This document shows positions 25,866-34,374 of a DNA stretch of 64,000 nt, in pieces (the first letter of the stretch is position 1; every line of letters begins with the position of its first letter). The DNA comes from Paenibacillus pinisoli (GTDB lineage: Bacteria; Bacillota; Bacilli; Paenibacillales; Paenibacillaceae). Below the pieces are notes generated by a model, which ran no database searches, was not told the DNA's origin, and saw only the letters and a program-made list of their open reading frames with translations. The stretch is taken from positions 186,001-250,000 of the forward strand of contig NZ_QXQB01000002.1 in assembly GCF_003605435.1 (NCBI RefSeq), given 5' to 3'. The position numbers were made by a program, and so were the translations under genes.

Positions 25866-27545
25866 TCATGGATTAGAATGCCCGGCAGACTCCTCCGTTA
25901 TGTTGAAGGTGACAATAAAAGTGGTCCCCTCCCCCTCTGCCGTCTGGACATCGATCCGGCCGCCATGCCGCTCGGCGATGCTGAGACAAAGCGGCAGGCC
26001 AAGGCCCGTGCCGCGCGTCTTGGTCGTGAAGAAGGGCTCGAACATATGCTTGAGCTTGTCCTGCGGAATACCTGCGCCCTGATCAGAAATGTGAATGCTG
26101 ATCTCCCCGTCATGATAATCCGTCTTGATGCGCAGAACGCCTTTCTCCTCCATCGCCTCCATACCGTTTCTTGCGATGTTCAGCAGCATCTGCTTCATCT
26201 CGCGGTCATTAAGCTTCATTAGCGGAATATCCTTGCACAGCGCGACTTCCAGCGTCTGGCCCCGCAGGTTGGCGTCCGCATTCAGCAACGGAACCAGATC
26301 GTTAATCGTTGTATGAATAGAGGCCAGTTCCATCTTGAGCTCGCGGTTTTGCGCAAGGGACAGAAAATCGCTAATAATCAGATTGGCCCGGTCAAGCTCT
26401 TCCATAATAATGCGAAAATATTCATGCTGGCTCTGCGGGCTGCGCTCCTGAATTAATTGCACGAAACCCCGAATGACCGCCATCGGGTTGCGGATCTCAT
26501 GCGTAATGCTGGCCGCCATCTGTCCGACAAGACTAAGCCTCTCCATTCTGCCAAGCTCGTCCCGCAGTTGGCTGAGCTCGGTTACATCCTGTGCGATCAA
26601 GGCCGCCCCTGCCACATTGTTCGTATATGTATCACGCAGCGTCACTGTCGTATACAGCACCATAGCGCCTTCTTCCATCTGCGGGACAGTCGTCGTCGGC
26701 AGCCCGTTCAAGGCTTGATCGAGCAGCGGCATGCCTGCATGCTCCTCTCCCGTCTGGAATACTTCCCGGTACGGCTGTTTCTTCAACTCCTCCACCGAGG
26801 AGAAGTGCTCCTTCAGGCCAAGCAGCTTGGAGCTCTCTTCATTCACATGCGTGATATAGCCTTTCCGGTCAACCATCATGACCGCAATCGGCGCTTTGTC
26901 TATAAATTGCTGGAGCTTCTCTACTTCATTGAGATAGCTTGCCGACAGATGAATGACTTTGTCATGAAGCTGCTGCTTCTCTTTCACGCCTTCCAATATG
27001 TAGATGGACAGCCACACAGCCAGCAAGAGGCCGATTGTAGCCATCAGCACGTTAAGCGTAACGTCCGGCGTCCAAGGAACATCAGCTTGCTTCATTAATA
27101 CATAAATAATGCCGATCAACAATACGAGCAGCGCGCTCACAATGGATACGCCGATCTTTTCCTTCTTGGCAGCAGCAGCTCTCTGGAATGGCCCGATCAA
27201 GCATAGCAATATGATAAGGAACACTGTCAAATAGACAATGAAGCCATACATTTCTTCCAAATAATCAACGGTAGTTAAGCGCAGGCCCGCATACAGAACC
27301 GTAAGCGCTGCCAACGCACGATAGCCGCCGTACAAAGAACCAATTAAGTAAGGCACGACGCGAAAATCGATCTCATATTCATTCACAGATGCTGTTGTCA
27401 GCAAGCACAGTACCATCGAGATGCCACTCGTTGCGGTAATGAACAATTTGAATCCGCTCCAGCCGCGTTCCTTGTCATGCCATAGCAAGAAGGCGAATAC
27501 CGGGAGAACGGATAAAAAGAATTGGAGCAGCAAATCCTTTAGCAC
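25866..27545 (-). CDS. Sporulation-type sensor histidine kinase (KinB/KinE-like)
   Basis: Membrane histidine kinase, orphan (no response regulator next to it), of the type that feeds the Spo0F-Spo0A phosphorelay. Six or seven N-terminal TM helices (about 5-185) include a 5TM-LYT-like block (DFRVVPYLIGSLYGGYRAL, about 60-78); a PAS domain spans about 208-325; HisKA contains the phospho-acceptor His349 in ASITHEIRNPM; HATPase motifs are N-box NIARNGMEA (about 446), DQGAGIP (478-484) and TRGTGLGLPL. Start is GTG with AAAGGAGG upstream. It lies 23 bases after the alpha/beta hydrolase gene, so probably cotranscribed. Pairing with kapB at 1372-1773 is conceivable. Confidence 0.88.
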   Translation of the reverse strand: MLKDLLLQFFLSVLPVFAFLLWHDKERGWSGFKLFITATSGISMVLCLLTTASVNEYEIDFRVVPYLIGSLYGGYRALAALTVLYAGLRLTTVDYLEEMYGFIVYLTVFLIILLCLIGPFQRAAAAKKEKIGVSIVSALLVLLIGIIYVLMKQADVPWTPDVTLNVLMATIGLLLAVWLSIYILEGVKEKQQLHDKVIHLSASYLNEVEKLQQFIDKAPIAVMMVDRKGYITHVNEESSKLLGLKEHFSSVEELKKQPYREVFQTGEEHAGMPLLDQALNGLPTTTVPQMEEGAMVLYTTVTLRDTYTNNVAGAALIAQDVTELSQLRDELGRMERLSLVGQMAASITHEIRNPMAVIRGFVQLIQERSPQSQHEYFRIIMEELDRANLIISDFLSLAQNRELKMELASIHTTINDLVPLLNADANLRGQTLEVALCKDIPLMKLNDREMKQMLLNIARNGMEAMEEKGVLRIKTDYHDGEISIHISDQGAGIPQDKLKHMFEPFFTTKTRGTGLGLPLCLSIAERHGGRIDVQTAEGEGTTFIVTFNITEESAGHSNP

Positions 27546-27568
27546 AAAAGGCCGGCCTCCTTTATGAA

Positions 27569-28420
27569 TCAGTTAGTCAGTAATGAAAGCCTTTGACAAA
27601 TCCAGTCGATGATAACGCTCAAAGTTTCCTTCCCGCCGATATCGTTGTGCAGCTCATGCAATCCGCCTTCCTTCGGCTTCCAGTCGCAGCGTTCCCCCAG
27701 AGCGCTTGCGAGGCGTCTGCTGGCTTCGAACGATGTGATCCGGTCGCAATCTCCATGCAGCAGCAGCAGCGGCACATGCAGTTCTGTTGCGTTGCGCAGC
27801 GCCCACTCTCCGGCGGACTGAACCTCCAGATATGCTCTTGGCGTAATGGTCGTATGGTTAAGCGGATCTTCGCCTATCGGCGGAATGCCAAGCTCGCTTG
27901 CCCGGAATAGATCTTCCGGCTTAAGCCCCGTCGACATCGGCAAGGTCGGTAATAGTCGCGCGACGCCCTTTCCGACCCACTCCTTGATCGCTGGCGGATT
28001 AAAGGCCAGCTTAAGCCAAGGGCTAGTCAAGATCAGGGCCGCGATGTCGGGCTTTCTCCTCAAGGCGCAATTCAGCGCAATATTGCCGCCCATGCTATGC
28101 CCGTATAACAACACCGGAGTATCGGCATGCCTCTCCCTGGCCTCCTCCATAACACGGAGCACGTCATCAATGGCGGCATCCATCGCGCTCATGTGTCCGC
28201 GCTTGCCCTCTGAACGACCGTGACCTTGCAGATCATGAGCGACTACGGCCAAGCCTGCTTCTGTCATTCGCTCTGCTGCATAGCGGTAGCGCTCGCCATG
28301 CTCGCCATGGCCGTGGACGATTTGAACCAGCGCCCGAGGCTGCTGCCCCTCAGGCAGCCATTCTCTGACGTACAGTCTCTTCGCTTCCGTACCAAGCACT
28401 TGCCATTCTTCGCGAAGCAT
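27569..28420 (-). CDS. Alpha/beta hydrolase, monoacylglycerol lipase-like
   Basis: Serine hydrolase of the lysophospholipase/monoglyceride lipase group. VQIVHGHGEHGERYR (oxyanion-side HG motif), nucleophile elbow GHSMGG (Ser about 108), acid in LLHGDCDRITSFEAS and His in GGLHELHND complete the triad. No signal peptide, so cytoplasmic. AAGGAGG 10 bases before the ATG. Followed closely by the sensor kinase on the same strand; whether the hydrolase makes or removes a signal for it is unknown. Confidence 0.88.
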   Translation of the reverse strand: MLREEWQVLGTEAKRLYVREWLPEGQQPRALVQIVHGHGEHGERYRYAAERMTEAGLAVVAHDLQGHGRSEGKRGHMSAMDAAIDDVLRVMEEARERHADTPVLLYGHSMGGNIALNCALRRKPDIAALILTSPWLKLAFNPPAIKEWVGKGVARLLPTLPMSTGLKPEDLFRASELGIPPIGEDPLNHTTITPRAYLEVQSAGEWALRNATELHVPLLLLHGDCDRITSFEASRRLASALGERCDWKPKEGGLHELHNDIGGKETLSVIIDWICQRLSLLTN

Positions 28421-28514
28421 CGTGAACCGACCTCCTTGCCCGGGTAATATAATTAAATTATACTGGAAACCATGAATTAAGATATAGAGAATGTTTTAAT
28501 ATAGGAGCAGTGTC

Positions 28515-29783
28515 ATGAAATATGATGTGATCGTAGTAGGGGCCGGATCGGCCGGCTTGATGGCGAGCGTAGCCGCGGGGGAAGGCGGGGCAAGCGTTCT
28601 GCTTCTGGACAAGGGTGACAAGCTGGGGCGCAAGCTCGGCATATCCGGCGGCGGACGCTGTAACGTCACCAATGCAAAGGAACTCGATGAATTAATCAAA
28701 AATATCCCAGGTAATGGCAGATTCTTACACGGAGCACTTGCTACCTTTAATAATAGGCATATTATTGAATTTTTTGAGGGACTGGGCATTAAGCTGAAGG
28801 AAGAAGACAACGGCAGAATGTTCCCCGTCACCGACAAAGCAAAGACCGTCGTTGATGCGCTGGTCGGCAAGGTTCGTTCGCTAGGCGTAGAAGTTCGAGT
28901 GAACAGTCCTGTAAGCCGGGTAATCTACGAGGATGGACGGGCGGCAGGTGTCCTGCTGAAATCGGGAGAGACCCTGCGAAGCAGCTCGGTTATCGTAGCC
29001 GTTGGGGGAAAGTCTGTCCCTCATACCGGCTCGACCGGAGACGGCTACGCTTGGGCGGAAGAAGCCGGCCACACGATTACAGAGCTCTTCCCGACTGAGG
29101 TGCCCCTGACCTCGCAAGCATCCTTCATACGCAGCAAGGAGCTGCAGGGACTGTCCCTACGCGGCGTAACATTGTCCATATGGAACGGTAAGGGCAAGAA
29201 GCTGATCGAGCATACCGGCGATATGATCTTCACGCACTTCGGCATCTCAGGGCCAATCGTGCTTAGATGCAGTCAATTTGTCGTCAAGGAACAATGGAAG
29301 AACGGCGGAACAGCCGTCAAGACGACAATCGATCTCTTCCCGGATCGGTCTGCAGATGAAATATATTCAGAGACTATGGCGCTATGCAAGGAAGAATCTC
29401 GCAAAGCGATCAAGAATGCGCTAAAGGGCTTTTTTCCCGAGAAGCTTATTCCGCTGCTGCTTGACCAGTCTGGCCTCAAGGAAGATATCACGTATGACAA
29501 TATTCCGAAGCAAGCCTGGATGGAACTGGCCAAGCTCGCCAAGGCATTTCCCGTATCTGTGAACGGCACATTAACCATCGAAGAAGCATTCGTAACGGGC
29601 GGAGGCGTCCATTTAAAGGAAATCGATCCCAGGACAATGCAGTCGAAGCTTATGGAAGGGCTGTACTTCTGCGGCGAAGTATTGGATATACACGGCTACA
29701 CGGGCGGGTACAATATTACAGCCGCATTCACAACGGGATACAACGCCGGCAAGCATGCGGCGGAGACAACAACATATTCATAA
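28515..29783 (+). CDS. NAD(P)/FAD-dependent oxidoreductase, BaiN/HI0933 family
   Basis: Flavoprotein with N-terminal FAD-binding Rossmann motif VVGAGSAGLMASVAAGE (residues 6-22), then GRKLGISGGGRCNVTN, the hallmark of this family, and a C-terminal GGVHLKEIDPRTMQSKL/GLYFCGEVLDIHGYTGGYN block (broken as GLYFCGEVLD, GYTGGYNIT) that closes the FAD site. 422 residues is typical. Substrate unknown; the BaiN relative has been linked to bile-acid reduction, but the family is broad. Confidence 0.92.
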   Translation: MKYDVIVVGAGSAGLMASVAAGEGGASVLLLDKGDKLGRKLGISGGGRCNVTNAKELDELIKNIPGNGRFLHGALATFNNRHIIEFFEGLGIKLKEEDNGRMFPVTDKAKTVVDALVGKVRSLGVEVRVNSPVSRVIYEDGRAAGVLLKSGETLRSSSVIVAVGGKSVPHTGSTGDGYAWAEEAGHTITELFPTEVPLTSQASFIRSKELQGLSLRGVTLSIWNGKGKKLIEHTGDMIFTHFGISGPIVLRCSQFVVKEQWKNGGTAVKTTIDLFPDRSADEIYSETMALCKEESRKAIKNALKGFFPEKLIPLLLDQSGLKEDITYDNIPKQAWMELAKLAKAFPVSVNGTLTIEEAFVTGGGVHLKEIDPRTMQSKLMEGLYFCGEVLDIHGYTGGYNITAAFTTGYNAGKHAAETTTYS

Positions 29784-29784
29784 G

Positions 29785-29822
29785 AAAGGCGCTGCCGGAC
29801 ACAAGCCCGGCAGCGCCTTTCT
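29785..29822. terminator. Intrinsic terminator
   Basis: Stem AAAGGCGCTGCCGG / CCCGGCAGCGCCTTT with a short loop; T-run short on plus, A/T-rich on minus. Shared by convergent genes. Confidence 0.8.
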
Positions 29823-29842
29823 ATTCATGCAAGGGCAAGCCC

Positions 29843-30241
29843 TTATGTGTGGACATCACCCGAGAAGTGATTGTAGCTCTCTGAGTCGGGCAGGAATTCC
29901 TCTTGGCTGACCGCACCGGAATCCCGATTATGCAGCCCGTCTTCCTCTTCATGTATCCAGTCCTCGTTCACCACATGGGCCGGGATCGTAATCCCGTCAA
30001 GCGCATAAGCCGTATTGGTGATTGCTTCTTCTTCGATTGCCGCCTGTTCCACCAGCTGGCCGCCAAGCGACTGCGCAATTTCAAGCGCGGACGTCAGATC
30101 ATTCCCGTCCACATGGATATGCATGCGGCGGTCGCTATGCATGACGGGATCATAGCCCAGCTCCTGCAGCGTGTCCCGCGCCAACTCCGCGCTTTGATTG
30201 TCGCTAAAGTCGAATAAGATTGCCGAATGCTCCTGAGACAA
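29843..30241 (-). CDS. Conserved hypothetical protein, ferredoxin-like fold suspected
   Basis: Acidic 132-residue protein. Residues about 8-65 (SAILFDFSDNQSAELARDTL, MHIHVDGNDLTSALEIAQSL) alternate strand-helix-strand in a pattern like HMA/ACT folds, with HSDRRMHIHV possibly metal-binding; the C-terminus is acidic and polar. No family recognised. The frame is open to 30316; GGGAG precedes ATG 30247 with no gap but TTG 30241 with a 6-base gap, so TTG is preferred. Confidence 0.55.
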   Translation of the reverse strand: MSQEHSAILFDFSDNQSAELARDTLQELGYDPVMHSDRRMHIHVDGNDLTSALEIAQSLGGQLVEQAAIEEEAITNTAYALDGITIPAHVVNEDWIHEEEDGLHNRDSGAVSQEEFLPDSESYNHFSGDVHT

Positions 30242-30334
30242 GCACATCTCCCTTTCTTCGGTTGGAATCGTATGCATCTTGCTTGTCATAGCATGCCAAC
30301 TTATTGGGAAAATCATGTCATGAGCAAAGGACGG

Positions 30335-31594
30335 CTATGCAGCCGTCCCTGTCTCTCCTGTCCGGGCTTCCGGACGATATTTGAACAATGGCACCAGCAG
30401 CAGCATTGCAAGGAACATAAGCCCTGCAGCCGCGCAATAGATGCCGACTAGCGGGAAGTGCTGCTTCAGCTTGGCAGCTACCAGCGTCATGACGACCATC
30501 ATCCCCATAAACATAGGCGACAGCACGCCATTGACCCTTCCAATGAACTTCTCTTCCGTCCATTGCAGGATCATGGTGCTGATCCCGATCTGAATGCAAG
30601 GGAAGCCAAGTCCGCCGATAAATTGAAGGGCAAGCGACAGCGGAACGCTTGTGGACAGCCCGATCCCCGCCATCGTGAAGGAGCTGAGCAATATTCCGAT
30701 TGCCAGCAGCTTCTGCGGCGGAATCTTCTTGGCCAGCGCCATAACCAATCCCCCGCCGAGCAGCATCGCAATACCGTTCACCATTAGCACATATTGCAGG
30801 AATTCCTTCGGCTGGCCGAGCCGCTCGATGACAACAAACAATCCCAGCGTCTGCGTCGTGCCGACCGCAATGCCTGCAAGCGCGAACGTGCCGCCCAGCG
30901 ACCGGAGAACCGAACTGCGCCATACATACTTCAGGCCGTCGCCAAGCTCGCTCCAGAATCGGCTTTTCGGCGCGTTCTCGTCCTTCTCTATTTCTCTATC
31001 CCGCGGAATGCGGAACAATACGAGAGCCGACAGCAGAAAGGCCACGCCCATAATTCCGATAGAAATCTCAATGCCGAAGCGTTGATAGCAGATAACGCCA
31101 AGCGACGGGCCTACAACCATGAAGATCGCCACAAGCGATTGGAACATGGCCATAGCTTGCTGCAGCTGCTCCGGCGCAATATGCTGCTTGAACAGCTTCA
31201 TCGCCGAGGGCTGTGAGAATTGCGACAAGATGGCGGATACGAACGTAACCAGATAAACCATATGCCAGGAGCCGTACATAATCGTAATCAGAACGGCAAA
31301 TACGGATACGGCCGACAGCAAGTCGCACCAGATCATCGTCAGTCTCGGCTTCCACCGGTCGGCGAACGTTCCTCCGATAAAGGAGAACACAAAGATGGGC
31401 AGCAGCTCCACGAAAGTCATCAGCCCTATCGCGAACGGATCGTTGTTTGTCCGATCCGTTACATACATCAGAATGGCGAAATTGCGAATCCAAATGCCAA
31501 TCTGCAATAAAACGTTCGAGAATAATATAGTTTGAAAAAATGTGTTGCTAAATAATTTTCCTGCCGGCTGTGCCGGCAATGCCTGTTCCGACAT
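30335..31594 (-). CDS. MFS transporter, MefA-type (MFS_3) efflux
   Basis: Twelve-helix MFS exporter of the macrolide-efflux-like group: N-terminal FFQTILFSNVLLQIGIW, LLPIFVFSFIGGTFADRWKPR (motif A; split as LLPIFVFSFIGG, TFADRWKPR) at about 65-85, and the central loop after helix 6 (IPRDREIEKDENAPKSRFW). GGAGGGAG precedes ATG. The stop lies within a short hairpin (GGACGGCT / AGCCGTCC, 30328-30345 region) with only TTTGCT after it on minus, a possible weak terminator. Substrate unknown. Confidence 0.85.
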   Translation of the reverse strand: MSEQALPAQPAGKLFSNTFFQTILFSNVLLQIGIWIRNFAILMYVTDRTNNDPFAIGLMTFVELLPIFVFSFIGGTFADRWKPRLTMIWCDLLSAVSVFAVLITIMYGSWHMVYLVTFVSAILSQFSQPSAMKLFKQHIAPEQLQQAMAMFQSLVAIFMVVGPSLGVICYQRFGIEISIGIMGVAFLLSALVLFRIPRDREIEKDENAPKSRFWSELGDGLKYVWRSSVLRSLGGTFALAGIAVGTTQTLGLFVVIERLGQPKEFLQYVLMVNGIAMLLGGGLVMALAKKIPPQKLLAIGILLSSFTMAGIGLSTSVPLSLALQFIGGLGFPCIQIGISTMILQWTEEKFIGRVNGVLSPMFMGMMVVMTLVAAKLKQHFPLVGIYCAAAGLMFLAMLLLVPLFKYRPEARTGETGTAA

Positions 31595-31635
31595 GTTCTC
31601 CCTCCGCTACCTAAACGATAATTTCCCTATCAAGC

Positions 31636-32913
31636 TTAATGATATCCTTGGTCCCCATATGGCTTCAGCTTCTCCAGCCATTCCTCCTTCAGGCGCTCTG
31701 CCTTGCGCTTGTAGTCTCTGGCTACATTCGCAAGCTCATTGCCTTCCGCATCATAGACATCTCTGTAATCATAGCGGATATCCTCTTCTGTTTTAACGGT
31801 CTCAAGGATGAGATACGAAAAGGCCTCGCGCCCGAATTGCTTCCATTCCTGCTGCAGCTTTTTGTTCATATGGGACCCCAGATCCAGGATAAATTGCTCC
31901 TTATTCCACAGTCCGTCCATATTGGTGGATGATGCGATGAACATCCGGCCGTTGACGTTGTTTTTAATGGCATACACGCCCATCGTACGAACCCGCTCTT
32001 GGTATTCCGCCGTCATCGCCTTGCGGGCTGCCTTATCCGGCTTATTGCTCTTAGGCGCTGCCTCGCCGTTCCCGGCATCCGCCGCCTCCACAGCCTTCTC
32101 TTTTTCTCTCTCCTTCACCTTGCTCCCATCCTTTCTGCCATTTCCGTTAATCGGGATCCAATAAGCGGAGCCGTCACCCTTGCGATCCAGGAATCCGTAT
32201 TCCACCAAATATCGGCGCAGCGTCACATAATGATCATCAGAAAACGCCCTTAGCCGGTCATTGACTTCGCCCTCCGCATACTGCTCGCCCAGCTTGAAGA
32301 ACGAAGCGATATGGCGAAGAACCGCCACTTTGCGCTTTTCTTTCGCCGGAATAGAAACGAGCGGACCCTCCGGGCCATCCGGCAGATATTGACGGAGGAC
32401 CGCTTCATACTCCTCCTCCGTAATAGCGAACCGCTCATCCATAACCGTAGCGGTGCGATGAACCGGCACAAACTTCGGAGCATGATCCGTGCCGTTCTCC
32501 ATCAGCTCCATGACAGCCAGCAGCAGTTTGGCTTGCTTCGCCTTCTCCTTCAGCACAAAGCGGTGATTGCGGATCGTTGAAGCGCTGCCGCCAGTGCGCT
32601 GTACAATCTCGCGGTCCGACAGCCCCTCTGCAAAGTCGCGGATCAGCTCCTTCTGCACGTCCGTCAGGCCCGTCGCTTTCTTGTCGAGACTAAGCAAATA
32701 GTCCAGCATGGAGCCGTGAGCGGACCCAACATGATAGCCCGCATACTTCGCTGCAGTGAAAAATCTCCCTGTACCAGGCAGCTTAAATATTTCCCCGTCT
32801 TCAAACTGCTCTCCGCACAACAAGCAGCAATAACTCTCGGCATGGCTGTCATATACATAGCCCTGCTTGATCTCCTCGCTGGAAGCGTTCCAGAAGCGTT
32901 CATCCAGATTCAT
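31636..32913 (-). CDS. Zinc-finger-like / HTH / DUF2087 / GIY-YIG-like fusion protein
   Basis: Unusual multi-domain cytoplasmic protein. Residues 29-66 hold CCLLC...H61...H66, a possible zinc site. Residues 82-125 (GLTDVQKELIRDFAEGLSD, REIVQRTGGSASTIRNH) are a LuxR-type helix-turn-helix. Residues 186-253 (EKRKVAVLRHIASFFKLGEQ, YVTLRRYLVEYGFLDRKGDG) match DUF2087, a winged-helix-like domain seen in transcription factors. After a charged linker, 311-372 (GVYAIKNNVNGRMFIASS, KKLQQEWKQFGREAFSYLIL) is a GIY-YIG nuclease-like domain, with YIGSS replaced by FIASS and the usual catalytic Arg not evident, while the Glu of ILE is kept. AAAGGTG 8 bases upstream of ATG. Likely a regulator or a nuclease-derived regulator. 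Confidence 0.7.
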   Translation of the reverse strand: MNLDERFWNASSEEIKQGYVYDSHAESYCCLLCGEQFEDGEIFKLPGTGRFFTAAKYAGYHVGSAHGSMLDYLLSLDKKATGLTDVQKELIRDFAEGLSDREIVQRTGGSASTIRNHRFVLKEKAKQAKLLLAVMELMENGTDHAPKFVPVHRTATVMDERFAITEEEYEAVLRQYLPDGPEGPLVSIPAKEKRKVAVLRHIASFFKLGEQYAEGEVNDRLRAFSDDHYVTLRRYLVEYGFLDRKGDGSAYWIPINGNGRKDGSKVKEREKEKAVEAADAGNGEAAPKSNKPDKAARKAMTAEYQERVRTMGVYAIKNNVNGRMFIASSTNMDGLWNKEQFILDLGSHMNKKLQQEWKQFGREAFSYLILETVKTEEDIRYDYRDVYDAEGNELANVARDYKRKAERLKEEWLEKLKPYGDQGYH

Positions 32914-33004
32914 AACCTCAACACCTTTATATAGACGTATTTTAAATTCGTTTGGTTATTTTATAGATATAATACCAAAACGTTTGTAAAATTTCAAGAT
33001 CGAG

Positions 33005-33042
33005 CATAAAAAAAGACCGAACCCCAGCGGTTCGGCCTTCTT
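33005..33042 (-). terminator. Intrinsic terminator of Fsr-like gene
   Basis: On minus: AAGGCCGAACC, GCTG loop, GGTTCGGTCTTTTTTT; 30 bases past the stop at 33072. Confidence 0.88.
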
Positions 33043-33071
33043 CTGATATGTGTCCCTCCATACCTCAGGTC

Positions 33072-34328
33072 TTATTGTGCTTCCCTGCGGTCCTTTGGCA
33101 GCCATAATGCCAGCAGTCCGAAGAGCGGCAGGAAGCTGGCCAGCAGCATAACAAATTCCATGCCCTGCATGTCAGCGACATTGCCCAGGATCACCGCGCC
33201 AAGCGCGCCCATGCCGAACGCCAAGCCTGTAATAAGGCCTGAAGCCGTGCCTACCTTGCCCGGCATCAGCTCCTGCGCGTAGACGACACTAACCGAAAAG
33301 CCGGATTGCAGGATAAAGCCCAGCAATGCAATAACCGGATAAGTCCAGCCAAGCGGCAAATGCGGAAGAATCAGAGCAAACGGCGCCGCTCCCAGAATGG
33401 AGATCAGCATCATCTTCTTCCGTCCGATCCGGTCGGCGAGCATGCCGCCGAAGAACGTCCCGAGCACGCCGCACACCATGAACAGGAACAGCAGCACCTG
33501 CGCCGACTGGATCGTCAGCGCATACGTATCGCGGGCATAGAACTGATAGAAGCTCCCGATTGCCGCACCATACCATGATCTCGCGAACACTACCAATAAT
33601 AAGATGGATAGAGCAATGGCAATTACCTTGTTATTGGCGATGGAGCCATCCTTTTGACCCGAAGCCGCTTTCTTCTTTGGTCCCTTGCCGCCATGCTCCG
33701 CAAGCCTGGCCGCATACCACGGCACCACTTTGAACAGCACCGCAATCGCAATAGCGGCCAGCAGCATGCCCCATGCCGCTCCGCGCTGTCCAAGCGGAAT
33801 AAAGATGACTGCCGTCATGATCGGGCCAAGCGATTGTCCAAAATTGCCGCCGACCTGATAGATCGATTGCGCGAATGCCCGCCTGTTCCCGGCCGCCATA
33901 TGGACGACGCGCGAGCCCTCCGGATGGAAGACGGCCGAACCTAACCCGACGAAAACAACCGATAATAACAGCAGCGCATAATTCGGCGCAATCGCAAGAC
34001 CCGCCATGCCGGCCATGCTGCATAGCATGCCTACCGGCAGCATCCAAGGCCGGGGCCAACGGTCCGACATGGCGCCTACAACGGGCTGCATGATGGATGA
34101 AGTCATATTGAGCGTGAAAGCAATCCATCCGATCTGGCCATATGTAAGCTTCAGCGACTCCTCGAAAATCGGGAATAGCGCTGTTACTACTGTCTGCATG
34201 GCATCATTGAGCAAATGTACGGAGCTGATTGCGAACAACATGGTATAGACAGTTGCGGAACGCAGCGTATCTCCAGCTGTTTTTGCCGCTGGTTGATTTA
34301 TAGCCAAAGAATAGGACCTGCCTTTCAT
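33072..34328 (-). CDS. MFS transporter, fosmidomycin-resistance (Fsr) family
   Basis: Efflux transporter of the Fsr-like MFS group, recognised by SSVHLLNDAMQTVVTALFPI in TM1 (VHLLND), QPVVGAMSDRWPRPW in loop 2-3, and the family signature GSAVFHPEGSR in TM4-5. Motif A is repeated in the second half as GGMLADRIGRKKMML. A hydrophilic linker with KKKAASGQKDGS separates halves. ATG 34328 has no spaced RBS; TTG 34307 (after AGG) is an alternative start. Substrate unproven. Confidence 0.86.
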   Translation of the reverse strand: MKGRSYSLAINQPAAKTAGDTLRSATVYTMLFAISSVHLLNDAMQTVVTALFPIFEESLKLTYGQIGWIAFTLNMTSSIMQPVVGAMSDRWPRPWMLPVGMLCSMAGMAGLAIAPNYALLLLSVVFVGLGSAVFHPEGSRVVHMAAGNRRAFAQSIYQVGGNFGQSLGPIMTAVIFIPLGQRGAAWGMLLAAIAIAVLFKVVPWYAARLAEHGGKGPKKKAASGQKDGSIANNKVIAIALSILLLVVFARSWYGAAIGSFYQFYARDTYALTIQSAQVLLFLFMVCGVLGTFFGGMLADRIGRKKMMLISILGAAPFALILPHLPLGWTYPVIALLGFILQSGFSVSVVYAQELMPGKVGTASGLITGLAFGMGALGAVILGNVADMQGMEFVMLLASFLPLFGLLALWLPKDRREAQ

Positions 34329-34374
34329 ACCTCTCTTGATGTGTTTACTTGGTGATTGCTTTCCTAACTATATA

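Noticed and set aside
30326-30348. Terminator formed by the hairpin containing the stop codon of the MefA-type gene
   Set aside because: The stem is short (8 bases) and followed only by TTTGCT; mentioned in the gene entry but not called as a feature.
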